From Viola odorata (taxonomy: Eukaryota; Streptophyta; Magnoliopsida; Malpighiales; Violaceae): 64,000 nt of DNA. Position numbers and translations under genes: made by a program. A model generated the notes under the pieces. It was not told the origin of the DNA, ran no database searches, and was given only the letters and a program-made list of their open reading frames with translations. Positions 45,121 to 56,772 of the stretch are shown piece after piece; position 1 is the first letter of the stretch; the number at the start of each line of letters is the position of its first letter. The DNA is taken from the NCBI GenBank assembly GCA_963691705.1, contig OY829539.1:57076327-57140326 (forward strand), written 5' to 3'.

Positions 45121-46833
45121 TGATAGCGTGTTTTTATGCATAATTTCCCCCCTATTATTCCATTGATTTAAGGCATGATTCTGCTAATATACCATTGTTT
45201 TCATTACTATTGCAGATCTAGGCCTAGAAAGGGAGTTTATGCGAAAACATGCATTTTAGGAGCATTTTGTGCGAATTCGAGCTTCAAGACCAAAGTTGAG
45301 ATCCTGACACCAAGATATCCTTCAAGGTCCTGAAGAGGATTCTCTATTCGAGACCCCGAAGGGTGAGGAATGGCATTTCCACATGTCCTCTTACCGAAGC
45401 CTCCACGTGTCCCCTCCGACACTTTTTCAGAGAGTTCTGCACAATTCTCAGAGTTCATCTCCGTCAGCCCAAGTCAGCCCTTGAGCCTGTCAAGACCTGC
45501 TCCAGATCTGCCAAAGCTGGGAAAATCAGACCTCTGCCGCCAACTTTGTGCTTTTCAGCTTTATGCTTTAGGGAGCATGTTTGCTTTGTGCTAGGCTTTC
45601 CTTAAATGCATTTGGTCCCTAGTTAGGATAGAAGATATTTTTGTGCTTGGAGCCCTAGCTTAAAAGGGGCATCCAAGGAGTAGTTTAGGGCACATCATCT
45701 TAATCTTTAGTAAGAAAAACTCTTAGAAAAGACTCTAGCTTATCTCTCTAGTTCTTGTTAGCATTCTTCTCCTTAGCCGCCGGGCTTGAAGCGTTTTTGG
45801 TACCAAACCGGAGCATTGCTCCGACCTTTAGTAATCAAGTTTTCTTCCCTTAAACTTATTTCTTTACTTGTTATGTTCTCTATATTTATGATTTATTTCT
45901 CTTCAAGCATGAGTAGCTAAATCCTTAATTCTTAGCAAGGGTAATTCGAGGGTTGCAAGGGCAGATTCGAGGCCTAAATGTGCTTAATATACTCTTGCTG
46001 CCATATTCAATTGCTTATCATTTTAATTACATTTTCACTTGGGGTAATTAGAGGCTTGATCAACTAATAATTTCCTTGTGTGATTGCTGTCGTCCATGTG
46101 ATGGGAACGTGTCGGGAAGTTGCATGGTACAAGTAGGCACCTAGTCTAGGGGTAATCGTGTCGAAATGGTCTCGCCTAGCTAGGGTGAGTAGTTGATTAG
46201 AGCGGGGTCACGAGCCTGACAAACTGAGGGATCTTTAGCTCTAGCTGTGTCTTTTCTTATCTTCATGGGCAGCCTGAGTATTGCTCTCCAGCATTTGTGC
46301 CTGGAGAGATGGCAGGCTGTCAAGACTACCTCATATGTGGAAACGGGGGGTAGTTTCTCTTAAGAGAAAAGTAGGGGATATCTGAGGAATTTGGTCCCTA
46401 TACCACTTCTATGTCTCTTGAATAGAATATCTTTGCACTGATGATGATCGAGCCCCCGAATGCAACCTGAGGAAACCCTTTGCTAAGATCTTTCTCTCTA
46501 TTTGACTTATAGTGTTTATTTGTCTCTCTGTTTTATTATTCTGACCTTGATTATTGATTTGCCTTTCTGGACCCCGATTCAAGTTTCACTATCGAGATCC
46601 CGATTACTGCTTTCATAGTTAGAATTGTTAGCTCCAAATCTCTCTTGGCTAACTTGATTAGTCAACTAAACCCCCCCTTTGTTTGTTACATTTCTATGGT
46701 TTTGTCCTTTGTTTAAATTCAAGACCTTGAATCAGTCTCTCTCAACCCCTGTGTTCAACCCTGACTACCACTGTACACATATCAATTGTGCAGATAATTT
46801 CAGGCATTATAAATTGTATTTGACTGACGATCA
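45121..46833 (+). mobile_element. 5' LTR of an Athila-type retrotransposon
   Basis: It is 1713 bp, begins TGATAGCGTG and ends GACGATCA, directly before a tRNA-Asp-type primer site. It is homologous throughout to the LTRs at 14212 and 59824. Where those have TATATAAAGGGC, this one reads GCTTAAAAGGGGC (about 45658), so the TATA box is damaged or different. The left target would be GGCAG, in the LINE. The partner LTR is not in the window. Confidence 0.88.
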
Positions 46834-46836
46834 AAT

Positions 46837-46854
46837 TGGCGCCGTTGCCGGGGA
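46837..46854 (+). promoter_or_regulatory. Primer-binding site, tRNA-Asp
   Basis: TGGCGCCGTTGCCGGGGA lies three bases after the LTR end and is complementary to the 3' end of plant tRNA-Asp, as in Athila elements. Confidence 0.9.
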
Positions 46855-46887
46855 TTGTTTCAAGACTGATTTATTTCTCTTATTTGT

Positions 46888-48600
46888 ATGACCAGGAGAT
46901 CTGCACCAGACCTATTACCCCTTGATCACAAGCTAGGAAGGACCGAAAGAGGACTTCAACGACTAGCACAAGGATCACCCAATCCTTATGTTCGGGACCT
47001 CGAACACCTTTTCGCTCTGGACAATCTCGATAATCCAGACCCCAACGACATACCACCTGTCCACCTAGAAGGACCTGAAATGGAAGATCATGGCCCTGAA
47101 GGGAATGATATCCCACCCTTACCACCAGTAATCTAGACTATCGATGAATTCAATGCTGCCCCCGAGGCCTCGACTAGTTGTATTGTCTGGCCAGCAGTCC
47201 CGAATGACTGGGAGCTTAAATCCGCCGTCATACACCATCTACCCCTCTATTGAGGGCTGGCCAAGGAAAACCCCTACCGCCATCTCCAACAATTGCACTC
47301 CATTTGCGACGCCATGAAGCCCCACAATGTTAGTGTTGAGCATGCTAAACTCCGCGCCTTTATGTGGTCCCTTAAGGATGATGCCCTCGATTGGTTTTAC
47401 GACTTGCGTCCTCAATCTATCAATTCGTGGGCTGAAATGTCCAAGGCCTTCACGGATAAATATTACCCGGTGTCCATCGCCATGGTGACTCGCAAGCAAC
47501 TAGTGTCTATTCTCTAAAAGGACTCGGATGACCTCGAGCAGTACTACGAACGCTTCAAGGAGATGCAAGCCTTATGCCCTTCCCATAACCTCTCTGAGCA
47601 TGCCCTCATCCAGTATTTCTGTGAAGGACTCAAGGCCTGAGACAAGGCCTTGCTCAACGCGGCTGCAAACAGTTCTATCACTAGACTTACTCCCGCTGCC
47701 ACCAAAGACACTATTGAGCTTATGGCCAAGAATAATCTCCCTCTCAACAATTCCACCAGTAATCAGGACGCCCGCTCAGCAGCCATGGAAAACCATCTAG
47801 CGGCCATCACCGGTATGCTTCAAAATATGGCTTCGGGACATCCAGTCCAGGTCAAGGCCTGCCAAATCTGTCAACTTTCAGATCACCCCACGGACGCCTG
47901 TCCATTCATCCCCGAAGAGATACCTATCAATGCCATGGGCGGATTCAATGCCCCATACGGCCAGAACAACAATCAAGGGTGGAAACAACCTAACTATGGA
48001 TGGAACAACCCTCAGCAGTCGGGGCCTAGCCAACAGTATTAACAAAATCCATACGGGAATCACCCCCCTCCCTTCAACATGCAAAATTTCAAGCCCCGAC
48101 CTAATTTTTAGAATAATTATCAGTATCAGAGACAGCCACCACAGGATCAGAGCTTCGTCGTGCCCCCGAATGAGGAGGAATCCTCTGATAAGAAAAAGAT
48201 TGCAGAGCTTGAAAAACAAATACGCACCCTCATAACTGAAATGAAAGAAGTAAAAAATGGAGGGAGATTCCCTGGGCAAACATAGCCCAACCCAAAGCAT
48301 GAGGCATGTGCTATGAACCTCCGTAGTGGTCTCGAGATACCCTCCCGCGTCCATCCAGATCTCGATTCGGAAAAGCACACTTAAGCCCTCGAAGCTGATA
48401 TTGCCAATCCAGGTCCCGACCGCGACAACATCACACCGCCACTACCTGAACAACCAGTTGAGCCTGCTGATCCCACATTAAAGCTAAAGAAGTCCCGATT
48501 CAATGATGCAGCGCTCGACCATTTCTTCTCTACCAAGCAGTCTCGATGTAAGAAAAAGCAACCCGTTGAGGAAGAGTTCACTCAAGAGTACATCAACAAG
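46888..48600 (+). pseudogene. Athila-type gag with many in-frame stops
   Basis: One frame runs from ATG 46888. It contains the capsid-like WSLKDDALDWFYDLRP (about 47363), the DLEQYYERFKEM region, a CQICQLSDHPTDACP motif (a CCHC-like knuckle variant, about 47860) and the Asn/Gln-rich NPYGN tail. The frame is broken only by stops at 47134, 47251, 47515, 47638, 48040, 48109, 48283 and 48382. All are one C-to-T change away from Gln or Arg codons. Without those stops it would be a continuous capsid protein. Confidence 0.85.
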
Positions 48601-49245
48601 GTACTCGAGCCCTAGTTCCCCCAACGATTGGTCAAGAAGAATAAAGAAGAAGAGGATCGGGATATCTTCAAAATATTTAGTAAGGTCATTCTTAACATCC
48701 CTCTGCTTAAAGCTATCAAGAGTATGCCTCGATATGCCAAGTTTTTGAAACAACTTTGCACAAACAAGAGCAAGATCACCGAGGTGAATCAGATAAGTGT
48801 GGGGATCAACCTTTCCGCCCACATCCAACGTAAGATCCCTCATAAATGCAAGGATCAAGGGATGTTTATTATTCCATGCAAGATTGCCACGGTCGACATT
48901 GGAAAGACAATGTGCGATTTGGGGACTGGAATTAATGTCATGCCCTTGACTATTTACAACAGTCTAGGACTCGGACCCTTGAAGGCTACCAAACTGGTTA
49001 TCCAACTTGCAGACCATTCCGTTGTCTACTCCGAAGGATTAATCACTAATGTTATAGTCCAAGTAGGCAATTTCCTATTTCCCGCAGATTTCTATGTTCT
49101 TTCCATGGAGAACCCAACGTCCACCAAATCTTCGGACGTACTTTTGGGACGCCCGTTCTTGGCCACTGTCCGTGCAAAGATTGACTTTATGATGCCTCAA
49201 TCTCCTTCGAATTTGACAGGGAAATCATTAGTTTCAACATGCTAG
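48601..49245 (+). pseudogene. Athila-type aspartic protease region
   Basis: It is in the same frame as gag after a TAG at 48613. ATVDIGKTMCDLGTGINVMP holds the protease active site, here DLGTG rather than the usual DxGAS/T. The flap region and SSDVLLGRPFLATVRAKIDF follow. A one-base frameshift near 49190 ends the frame and moves the reading to the frame of the next piece. Confidence 0.8.
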
Positions 49246-51122
49246 AGTCCATGAAGTATCCTCTTGAATCTTCAAGTGTCAATTTCATTGATGTCATAGA
49301 TCCCTTCATTAAGGATATTGATGACCTGAATTCAATCGAGCCCTTGAAGATAGCTCTCGACAGGAGTCTTACTCCCGAATCCTTGAAAGAAATGACATCC
49401 TCAATTGCAGTCCCGACCGAAGTATGCTCAGTCGTAGCAACTCTAGAAGAAAATTCTGTCCTCGCAGTCGAGCCCCCCAATGAGGCACCCGAGTGCGAAG
49501 ATCATGTTCGAATTACACCCTCTCTAGTGCAAGCTCCTGACCTTGAACTCAAAATGTTGCCCTCGCATCTGAAATATGCATATCTAGGGGAAAATGAATC
49601 CCTCCCGGTTATCATTTCCAACAAATTGGAGGAGGCTCAAGAAGTTGAATTGATAGAGCTTCTCAAAAGTTTTAAACAAGCTATTGGCTGGATAATCGCG
49701 GACATCAAGGGTCTGTCACCGTCCCTATGCACTCATCGCATTCAACTTGAGGAAGCTAGCAAGACAATTCGGTAGCCACAAAGACACTTGAACCCTCCCA
49801 TGATGGACGTGGTCAAACAGGAAGTCTTGAAGTTGCTTGATGTCGGGGTTATCTACCCTATTTCCGACTCCCCATAGGTCAGTCCTGTCCAAGTGGTCCC
49901 GAAGAAAACTGGCATAACCATCATTCCAGGCCCCGAAGGTCTACCTATTCCCTCCCGAATCCAGAATGGATGGAGAGTGTGCATTGATTACAGGCGCTTG
50001 AATGAAGCCACAAGGAAAGACCATTTCCCACTTCCTTTTATTGATCAAATGTTAGAGCGTCTTGTGGGCAAGACGCATTATTGTTGTTTGGATGGGTATT
50101 CGGGCTTCCATCAAATTCCAGTCGCCCTCGAAGACCAAGAAAAGACTACCTTCACATACCCCTTCGGTACCTTCGCATACCGACGCATGCCTTTTGGGTT
50201 ATGCAATGCCCCAACTACATTCCAAAGGTGCATGGTGAGCATCGTTTCTGAATTCGTGGAGGATTGCATTGAGGTATTTATGGATGATTTTACAGTTTAT
50301 GGTAACTCTTTTTTCGAATGCCTCTCTAATTTGAAAAAAATCTTGCAAAGATGCGTTGAAACTAACCTTGTGTTCAACTTTGAGAAATGCCATTTTATGC
50401 TAGATCAAGGCCTCATTCTAGGCCATATTGTTTCCAGCAAGGGCATTGAGGTGAACAAAGCAAAAATTCAGGTAATCGAGACCTTGCCTTACCCCCTGAA
50501 TATTCGCGATGTGCGTTCCTTTCTTGGCCATGCAGGTTTTTACAGGAGGTTTATCAAGGACTTCTCCAAGATAGCTCAACCTATGTGCCGATTGCTACAC
50601 AAGGATGTGGAGTTCATATTTGATGAAGAGTGCAAAGCCGCCTTCGAGACCTTGAAAGCAAAGCTCATTTCTGCCCCAATCATTCGGGCCCCCAATTGGT
50701 CACTCTCATTCGAGATCATGTGTGATGCGAGTAACCAAGCCTTGGGAGCAGTTTTGGGGCAGAAGAAGGACAAAGAGACCTATGTCATCTACTATGCTTC
50801 TAAATTATTAGATCCCGCGCAACAAAATTACACTACCACGGAGAAGGAGCTTCTAGCTATCGTCTATGCTATTGATAAGTTTAGACAATACCTCTTGGGA
50901 ACTCATGTCATTGTCTATTCGGATCATTCAGCCCTTCGGTGTTTGCTCAAGAAAGCAGACGCAAAGCCTCGACTCATTCGATGGATCCTCTTACTCCAAG
51001 AATTCAACCTCGCAATCAAGGACAAGAAGGGGATGGAGAATTGCGTTGCGGATCACTTGAGTAGGCTCCCGAATCAAGAAGATGACTCCCGAGTGGCCAT
51101 CAGAGAAAACTTTCCGGATTAA
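49239..51122 (+). pseudogene. Athila-type reverse transcriptase and RNase H
   Basis: A linker (49239-49772), a TAG at 49773, and another TAG at 49875 where family members have Trp, are followed by an open stretch (49893-51119). This has RT motifs [43 protein letters not shown] and the catalytic [10 protein letters not shown]. RNase H follows with [26 protein letters not shown] and [11 protein letters not shown]. The tail FPD then TAA is at 51120. Integrase is absent, because about 50 bases later the sequence turns into a Tat-type gag. Confidence 0.88.
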
Positions 51123-51169
51123 TATCTATGCCTAGCCGAAGCTGTCAGATTTCCATGGTTCACTGATAA

Positions 51170-53602
51170 CAATTTAGGCAATTTTGGAGGCGTCATCGTC
51201 TAGACACCGCGTGTTGAGGTCGGAACCCTATAGCCCCTACCGGGCGTCTGCCGTGGACGCTATCGCCACTCGCTAAAGAGAGAACCCTGGCATGGTCGAC
51301 ATCAGCGGGGGGGGGGGGGGGACTCATGCGTCATCTACTCACATGCTCAAGGGTGAGTGGAGCCTTACGTGCCGCAAGTGCCACAAATCCCCGTCCCTCA
51401 AGGAGAAAGACGACTTGATGAGTACAGAGATCGTTGGGACGGTCGGTGAGAAGAAGTGGATAGAAATGTATCCCCTGGACGTAGTGAGAGATCCAGTAGC
51501 AGAAGACACCGAACCCGCTCGCCCAGGAGCCGCAGCCAGTCTCCAAGGCGACATCTCACTTCAGATCAACAAAACCGGAGGCGTCTCCCTCACACCATAC
51601 GCGTGAAATCCTTGATGACACCTCAGGTCACCCGTTCAGCCTTCGTATAAGACGTCACAGGGTCAGCCGATATGTGAAGCTCCCCACAGAGTCCTACGAC
51701 GGTACCCGAGATCCCATTTCTCACCTTAACAAGGTGAAGGACTTTGTTCAGTTTAAGACCCACAGTGATGCAGCTTTGTGCCAAATATTTGTCATGACAT
51801 TGTCAGGAGTTACGCGCCTCTAGTTTGAAGGTCTCCCTGCCGGATCCATTGACGGCTTCCTGCAACTGGAATCTCAGTTTCGAAGCTGATTCAGTACCGT
51901 GGTCCCCATTAGGAAATCCGCCGCAGCTTTATTCGATATACATAGGAAGCCTCAGGAATCTTTGAAAGATTTCCTCAGTCGCTTCGATATGGAGATGTCA
52001 TTAACACCGGGCGTTACCGTTAACAACTGCCACTATGGGAAACTGAAAGACACGCTAATGGTGGACCCCCCGACGACTTTGGACACGTTAAGACTAAAAG
52101 CCCATAACTATGCGAGAATGGAGGAAGAAGAAAACAGGGACAGAACCCGAACTATGCCACAAGATGTGCCTCATGTCCCTAACGTTCCTGCGGTCACAAC
52201 TGCTGATGATCATTTTGTTGACGATTACGCTCAGCGAAAAGATCATATTCCCAAGACCTCCAATCGGCGAAGAGTAACTTTTCGAGGGGAAAGTCTGGCA
52301 ACTCCCCGACTCAGCGTCAAAGGGATCCTCCCAAAGGCCGGATTTATGACCCAAACCTCCCTTCCCTCATTTCGCCAAGAGTGGAAATCCTAGCGATTGT
52401 GGAACAGCGGAACCTTCCCATTCGTTAGCCAGATTGGGGTAATTATGGGAGGAAGAGAAAATGCCTTTTGCAAGTTTCACAAAGCCAAGGGACACTCTAC
52501 GGAGGTATGTAGAGAATTGAAGCTAGCGATAGAACGCTTGGTAGAGGAAGGCTATCTTGGCGAATTTGCCACCAAGACAAGGGAGGAAGCTAGGAACAAC
52601 CCAACGGGTAGAGCGACTGATAACAGACAAGCACCTCCGCGCGTTCCAGGGAATAACGCTGCTCCTGCTGGGAGAGGTAGGGAGACGCTCATGGTGGATG
52701 ACGATGATGTCCCAATGATCAATATCATAGCTGGAGGCACCCCCTACTTAGACGAATCAGCACAGTTAACACCCGCGGTAGGAGACAAGCGGAAGCGAGA
52801 GGGCGCGTTAAAGAAAAACGAAGCGATAAGTGCTCTAGATCGCATGATATTATCTTTTTCAGAAGAGGACGAGCAAGGTGTTATTTATCCACACAATGAT
52901 GCGCTAGTGGTTATGCCCGTTATCGTTAATCACGAAGTTAGAAGAACTCTCGTTGACAACGGAAGCGCTGTGAATTTATTTTCATTAGAAGCTTACAACC
53001 TTATGAAGCGCCCCGATAGCGAGTAAACACCGTGCAAGAGGCCAATAATCGGAGTAGATGGAGTCCCAATTCCGGTGACTGGGATAACCACCCTGCCAGT
53101 GTACTTTAGAGAAGACACCTCCAAGCGGTCAGAGGAGCTGCTGTTCCGTCGTAGACTTAAACCTGCCCTATAATGTTATACTCGGACGACCTTTCCTCAA
53201 CCGCTTCAGAGCCGCGATATCCCAGAACCACTTAAGGATGAAGTACCCCTCATGGGATAGAGTGGTATCAATTAAAGGCAATCAGAAATTGGCGGCCGAG
53301 TGCTACCTACTCATGACCCAAAAGAGTTGCGACAGGTACGTGTGCGTAACGATGGATCTGTATGAACAGAATGACGAGAAACGCACTCAGCCTATAGACA
53401 AGATGATACCCATGCCGGTTAATGGGATCGATGAAGCGAGAAGCTTAGCCCAGTGGAAAACATTCAACTAACCCGGCTGTTAAACAAATGTAAAGGAGAA
53501 TTCGCGTGGAGACCCGCGGACATGCCAGGAATCTCGCGAGAGGTAGCGGAGCATCAACTCAGCATGGACCCCACTACCAGGCCAATTCAACAAAAACCAC
53601 GT
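51170..53602 (+). pseudogene. Tat-type Ty3/gypsy gag-protease fragment
   Basis: A different gypsy lineage starts here. It has an Arg/Ser-rich gag start (SRSQSPRRH, 51540), SYDGTRDPISHLNKVKDF (51690), PQESLKDFLSRFDMEM (51950), a CKFHKAKGHSTEVCREL motif (52470), a protease with LVDNGSAVNLFS (52950) and VILGRPFLNRFRAA (53175). The RT beginning FAWRPADMPGI (53505) is typical of the Tat/Ogre branch. Frameshifts and stops occur throughout (for example 51821, 51887, 52391, 53026). A run of 15 G lies at 51307-51321. It ends inside the RT N-terminus at about 53602. Confidence 0.78.
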
Positions 53603-53883
53603 GTGTTGATACGATCCCTAACGTGCCTTTGCCACCAGATGGACCTATGACTCGTGCTCGAAGCAAGGACTTGGAGGCGAAGCTATCACACATCATCCAC
53701 ATGGAGCTTGCATGCGAGACAAGCATCGAAGAAGCCGTGCTTCGCGAGAAGAGTCCGCGACTCATCACCCTGCTTTCTGTCGCCAGCGTAATCACACCGC
53801 AAACAGAAGGATGCCAGCAACAAGCATATGGACAAGCATATTATGAAGAAACAGTGGTTAGCGTCATTGACTCTAAGCCTTAA
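53603..53883 (+). pseudogene. C-terminal tail of a CRM-like pol
   Basis: LPPDGPMTRARSKDLEAKL is the characteristic end of the gag-pol of the gypsy group whose gag and pol lie downstream (55287-59823). It is joined in frame-shifted fashion to the Tat fragment. This tail must come from another copy, because the downstream pol is interrupted before its own tail. The stop is at 53881. Confidence 0.7.
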
Positions 53884-54498
53884 CGTCAATGACTCTAGTG
53901 ACTGTTTTTATTTCTTGAGGCAGAGGCTAGCATCATTGACTCTAGTGACTGTTTTAAGAAAGGCAATTTTCAGACTTTCCTTTCCTCGGCTGGCGTTTTT
54001 CCTTATTTATTAATTATGGACTTATTTAAGTTATTGTCCTTATTAATTAATTAAGTTAGAATGAATTTACTTAATTAATTAATTAGGAGTTTAATTAGAG
54101 AAATGATTTCTTTTGTAAGGATTAGGTTTTCCTATATAAAGGAGCCTCCTTATTCATTTTAAGGTTAGGAATTTTGATAATTAAAATTACAGAGAATTTT
54201 CTCTCAATTGTTCAGCTTGAACCTTGTTCCTAATTGAGACCGGACTCTCGATTAGATCTGCAAGTAAAACCGAAAGTCCACTTTGTTGAGTCGCTTTGCC
54301 TAGGTTGGTATTCACAGGTTGAATACAGGGTTAGGGTTTCGAATCAAGATCCTTTCTTGCTTGATTTGGGTTGGCTAATACAGGTTATTAGCAGGGTCAA
54401 ACGCTCAAGAGAGTTTTCATTCCGCATCATTGTAAATCCAGGCTTGAACTAGATTGGGAATTACGTGTTACGTATCCTACGCAACTTGGATCGTATCA
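53884..54498 (+). mobile_element. LTR of the CRM-like element (5' border approximate)
   Basis: The segment lies between a pol tail and a primer site, carries CCTATATAAAGGAGCC (TATA at 54133) and ends GTATCA before TGGTAGCGGAGC. The left edge is not certain; a TGACTCTAGTGACTGTTTT unit is repeated near 53890 and 53938. I found no second copy in the window. Confidence 0.6.
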
Positions 54499-54500
54499 GT

Positions 54501-54512
54501 TGGTAGCGGAGC
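54501..54512 (+). promoter_or_regulatory. Primer-binding site, initiator tRNA-Met (degenerate)
   Basis: TGGTAGCGGAGC differs at two positions from TGGTATCAGAGC, the plant tRNA-iMet-complementary site, and lies right after the LTR. Confidence 0.65.
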
Positions 54513-55286
54513 AAAGGCGTTCAAGTTTGGTAACTATCCCTTTTACGTTTCCATTTTCTTTGCACGATTGGTTCTCCTTCTATCCATTCTAAAACCAATC
54601 TCTTGTGTGCTTGTGTTAGTTATTTTGTCGTTGAGTCGATCTAGGGTTCTAGATCAAGCAGTATCTTTGTGTGCGATTTGTCGTGTCGTTAATCTAGATT
54701 AAATTTCTGTTCAAAAAAAAAAAAAAAAAAGAGAAAAGAGAATCAATTTACTACTTCTCATTTTATTCAATTCAAAAAAGAAAAAAGAAAAAAAAGAAAT
54801 CAGATTAAAAAATAGAACAAAATACAAAATACTACGAGGTGTTACACAACTTCTACAGAAAGAATTGCTCAATTTGGTGGTGGCAATTGAAAGTTATCGA
54901 AGAAACAAGATCGAAATCCTAAATTGCATCACACTTTCATTCACGATTTTGTGAATTACTTGAGCCCTTTTGTGTCCTTTGAGATTTCCTTGATTCATAT
55001 ACGCTGATTTCTATTCCAGTAAAGTATTTGTTTAATTGATTGTTCTTGCGATTACTCAATTACTTTACATTTAAATTGTTTTGAAGCTAGTTGTCTTAGA
55101 GAGTCTTATTGGAAGCTTTTCTTTGGAATTCTTGAGTCTTTTAGCGGCTGAACAATTGAAGAAAATTTGTGTGGGAATTTGGTGAGATTAATAGAGAGCT
55201 AAACATGAGAGTAAACACGTGAGGGAGTGTTAGAAAATTTCTAGGACAATTTTACGCTTGTTTTGGTTACTTTGGTGATTGCAGGA
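54513..55286 (+). other. Leader between LTR and gag
   Basis: Untranslated leader with an A-run of about 19 bases at 54712-54730, and a second A-rich segment at 54770-54830. No ORF. Confidence 0.5.
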
Positions 55287-56619
55287 ATGTCGGTAGAATC
55301 GGAGAAAGTTAACAACTTGGACCTTGCTACGGTCCTTCAGAATCTAACAGCAAGGTTTGACACCTTGGAGAGTAAGTTGAGTGAGTCCTCCGGTAAGAAG
55401 GAAGAAACATCCACTCATCACTTCACCCAAGAATGCTAGTCATGTGTATGATGAGCCTCCACCCGAGGGAAAGGCCAAGGGTTTGTTTGGAGGTTTGCCT
55501 AAAGGCTATGTTGGGGAAGGAGATGAGGAAACGAGATTTGTGACTGGTCCTATACAAAATGAAAGGGTTCATCGACGTGTGCCTACTCGCAATCTCCGTG
55601 GAGGTGCTAAACGAGATGATCACCAAGAATTCCATGAACAGTGGCGCGAGGAGCGCGAGGAAGATGAGTTTGACCACCATGGGCGTGACCGAGCTTATAA
55701 GCGGCAACCTAGGCGTGAGGAAAGGGTTGATTCCAATTTGGGGAGCATTAAGATGAAGATTCCTCCCTTTGATGGCAAGGATGACCCGGATGCCTACTTT
55801 GTATGGGAGAGGAAGATGGAGCTGATTTTCCTTTGTCATAACTACTCGGAGGAAAAGAAGGTCAAGCTGGCCTCGGTTGAGTTTACTGGTTATGCACTAC
55901 ATTGGTGGGACAATATAAACAAGACAAGAGCAAGAGTACGAGCCAGACCTGTTGAGAGTTGGGAACAAATGACAAGTTTAATGAGGGAGAGGTTTGTGCC
56001 CACTTATTTTCAGCGCGACCTATACCAACGGTTGCAAACCATGACTCAAGGTAGCAAGAGTGTGAGTGAGTATTTCAATGAGTTGGAGATAGCACTAGCT
56101 AGGGCGAATGTGGTCGAGGAGGAAGAAGCTACCATGTCTCGGTTTATTAATGGACTCCACCGGGAGATAGCTAATGCATTAGAGTTGACTTATTACACCA
56201 CTCTTCAAGAGATACTGCACATGGCGATTAAGATAGAGAGGCAACGCAAGGCGAGGTCTACCTACACCTCGTCGAGCACGATCAACACAAAGGCCGCGCC
56301 TTGGAAGAAGACGCCGTGGGTAAAGGATGGTAAAGGTGTGATGGAATCACCTCGGGTTTCACCACAAACTTATGGGAATAGGGGTGCGACGGGTAACCAA
56401 GCAACACCGAAGAATTTTAGCAACAGCGGTTCCTCTAATAATTCAGGTAATCGAGTCCCCACAAAGGATATTATTTGTTTCAAGTGTTCCGGGAGAGGTC
56501 ACAAACAATCCGAGTGTCCGAATAAAAGAGTCCTTATAATTCGGGAGAATGGTGATATGGAGTTGGAGGATGAGTGTGAGGAGGAAGGAACCGAAGTGTT
56601 TGAAGAAGGGAGAGAATGA
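55287..56619 (+). pseudogene. CRM-like gag
   Basis: The ATG at 55287 starts a coiled-coil-like MSVESEKVNNLDLATVLQNL. A one-base shift near 55430 moves to the frame that is open to 56616. Capsid motifs MKIPPFDGKDDPDAYFVWER (55753), ALHWWDNI and ERFVPTYFQRDLYQRLQ follow. The zinc knuckle CFKCSGRGHKQSEC is at 56477. A TGA at 56617 and a TAG at 56713 separate it from the protease, where family members read through. It encodes the virus-like capsid protein of the element. Confidence 0.82.
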
Positions 56620-56772
56620 ACTAGCTCAGATGAAGAAGATGAAGGTGAGTATGGTCTGAATCTTGTTATTAGGAGGAATCTTAGTGCTCAGGCCACGACC
56701 GAAGAAAGTGTATAGGAACAACTTGAAAATCTGTTTCATACCCGTTGTATCATCGAGAAGAAAAGGTGTTCA

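Noticed and set aside
47878..48378. 166-codon minus-strand frame
   Set aside because: Shadow of the Athila gag frame on the opposite strand.
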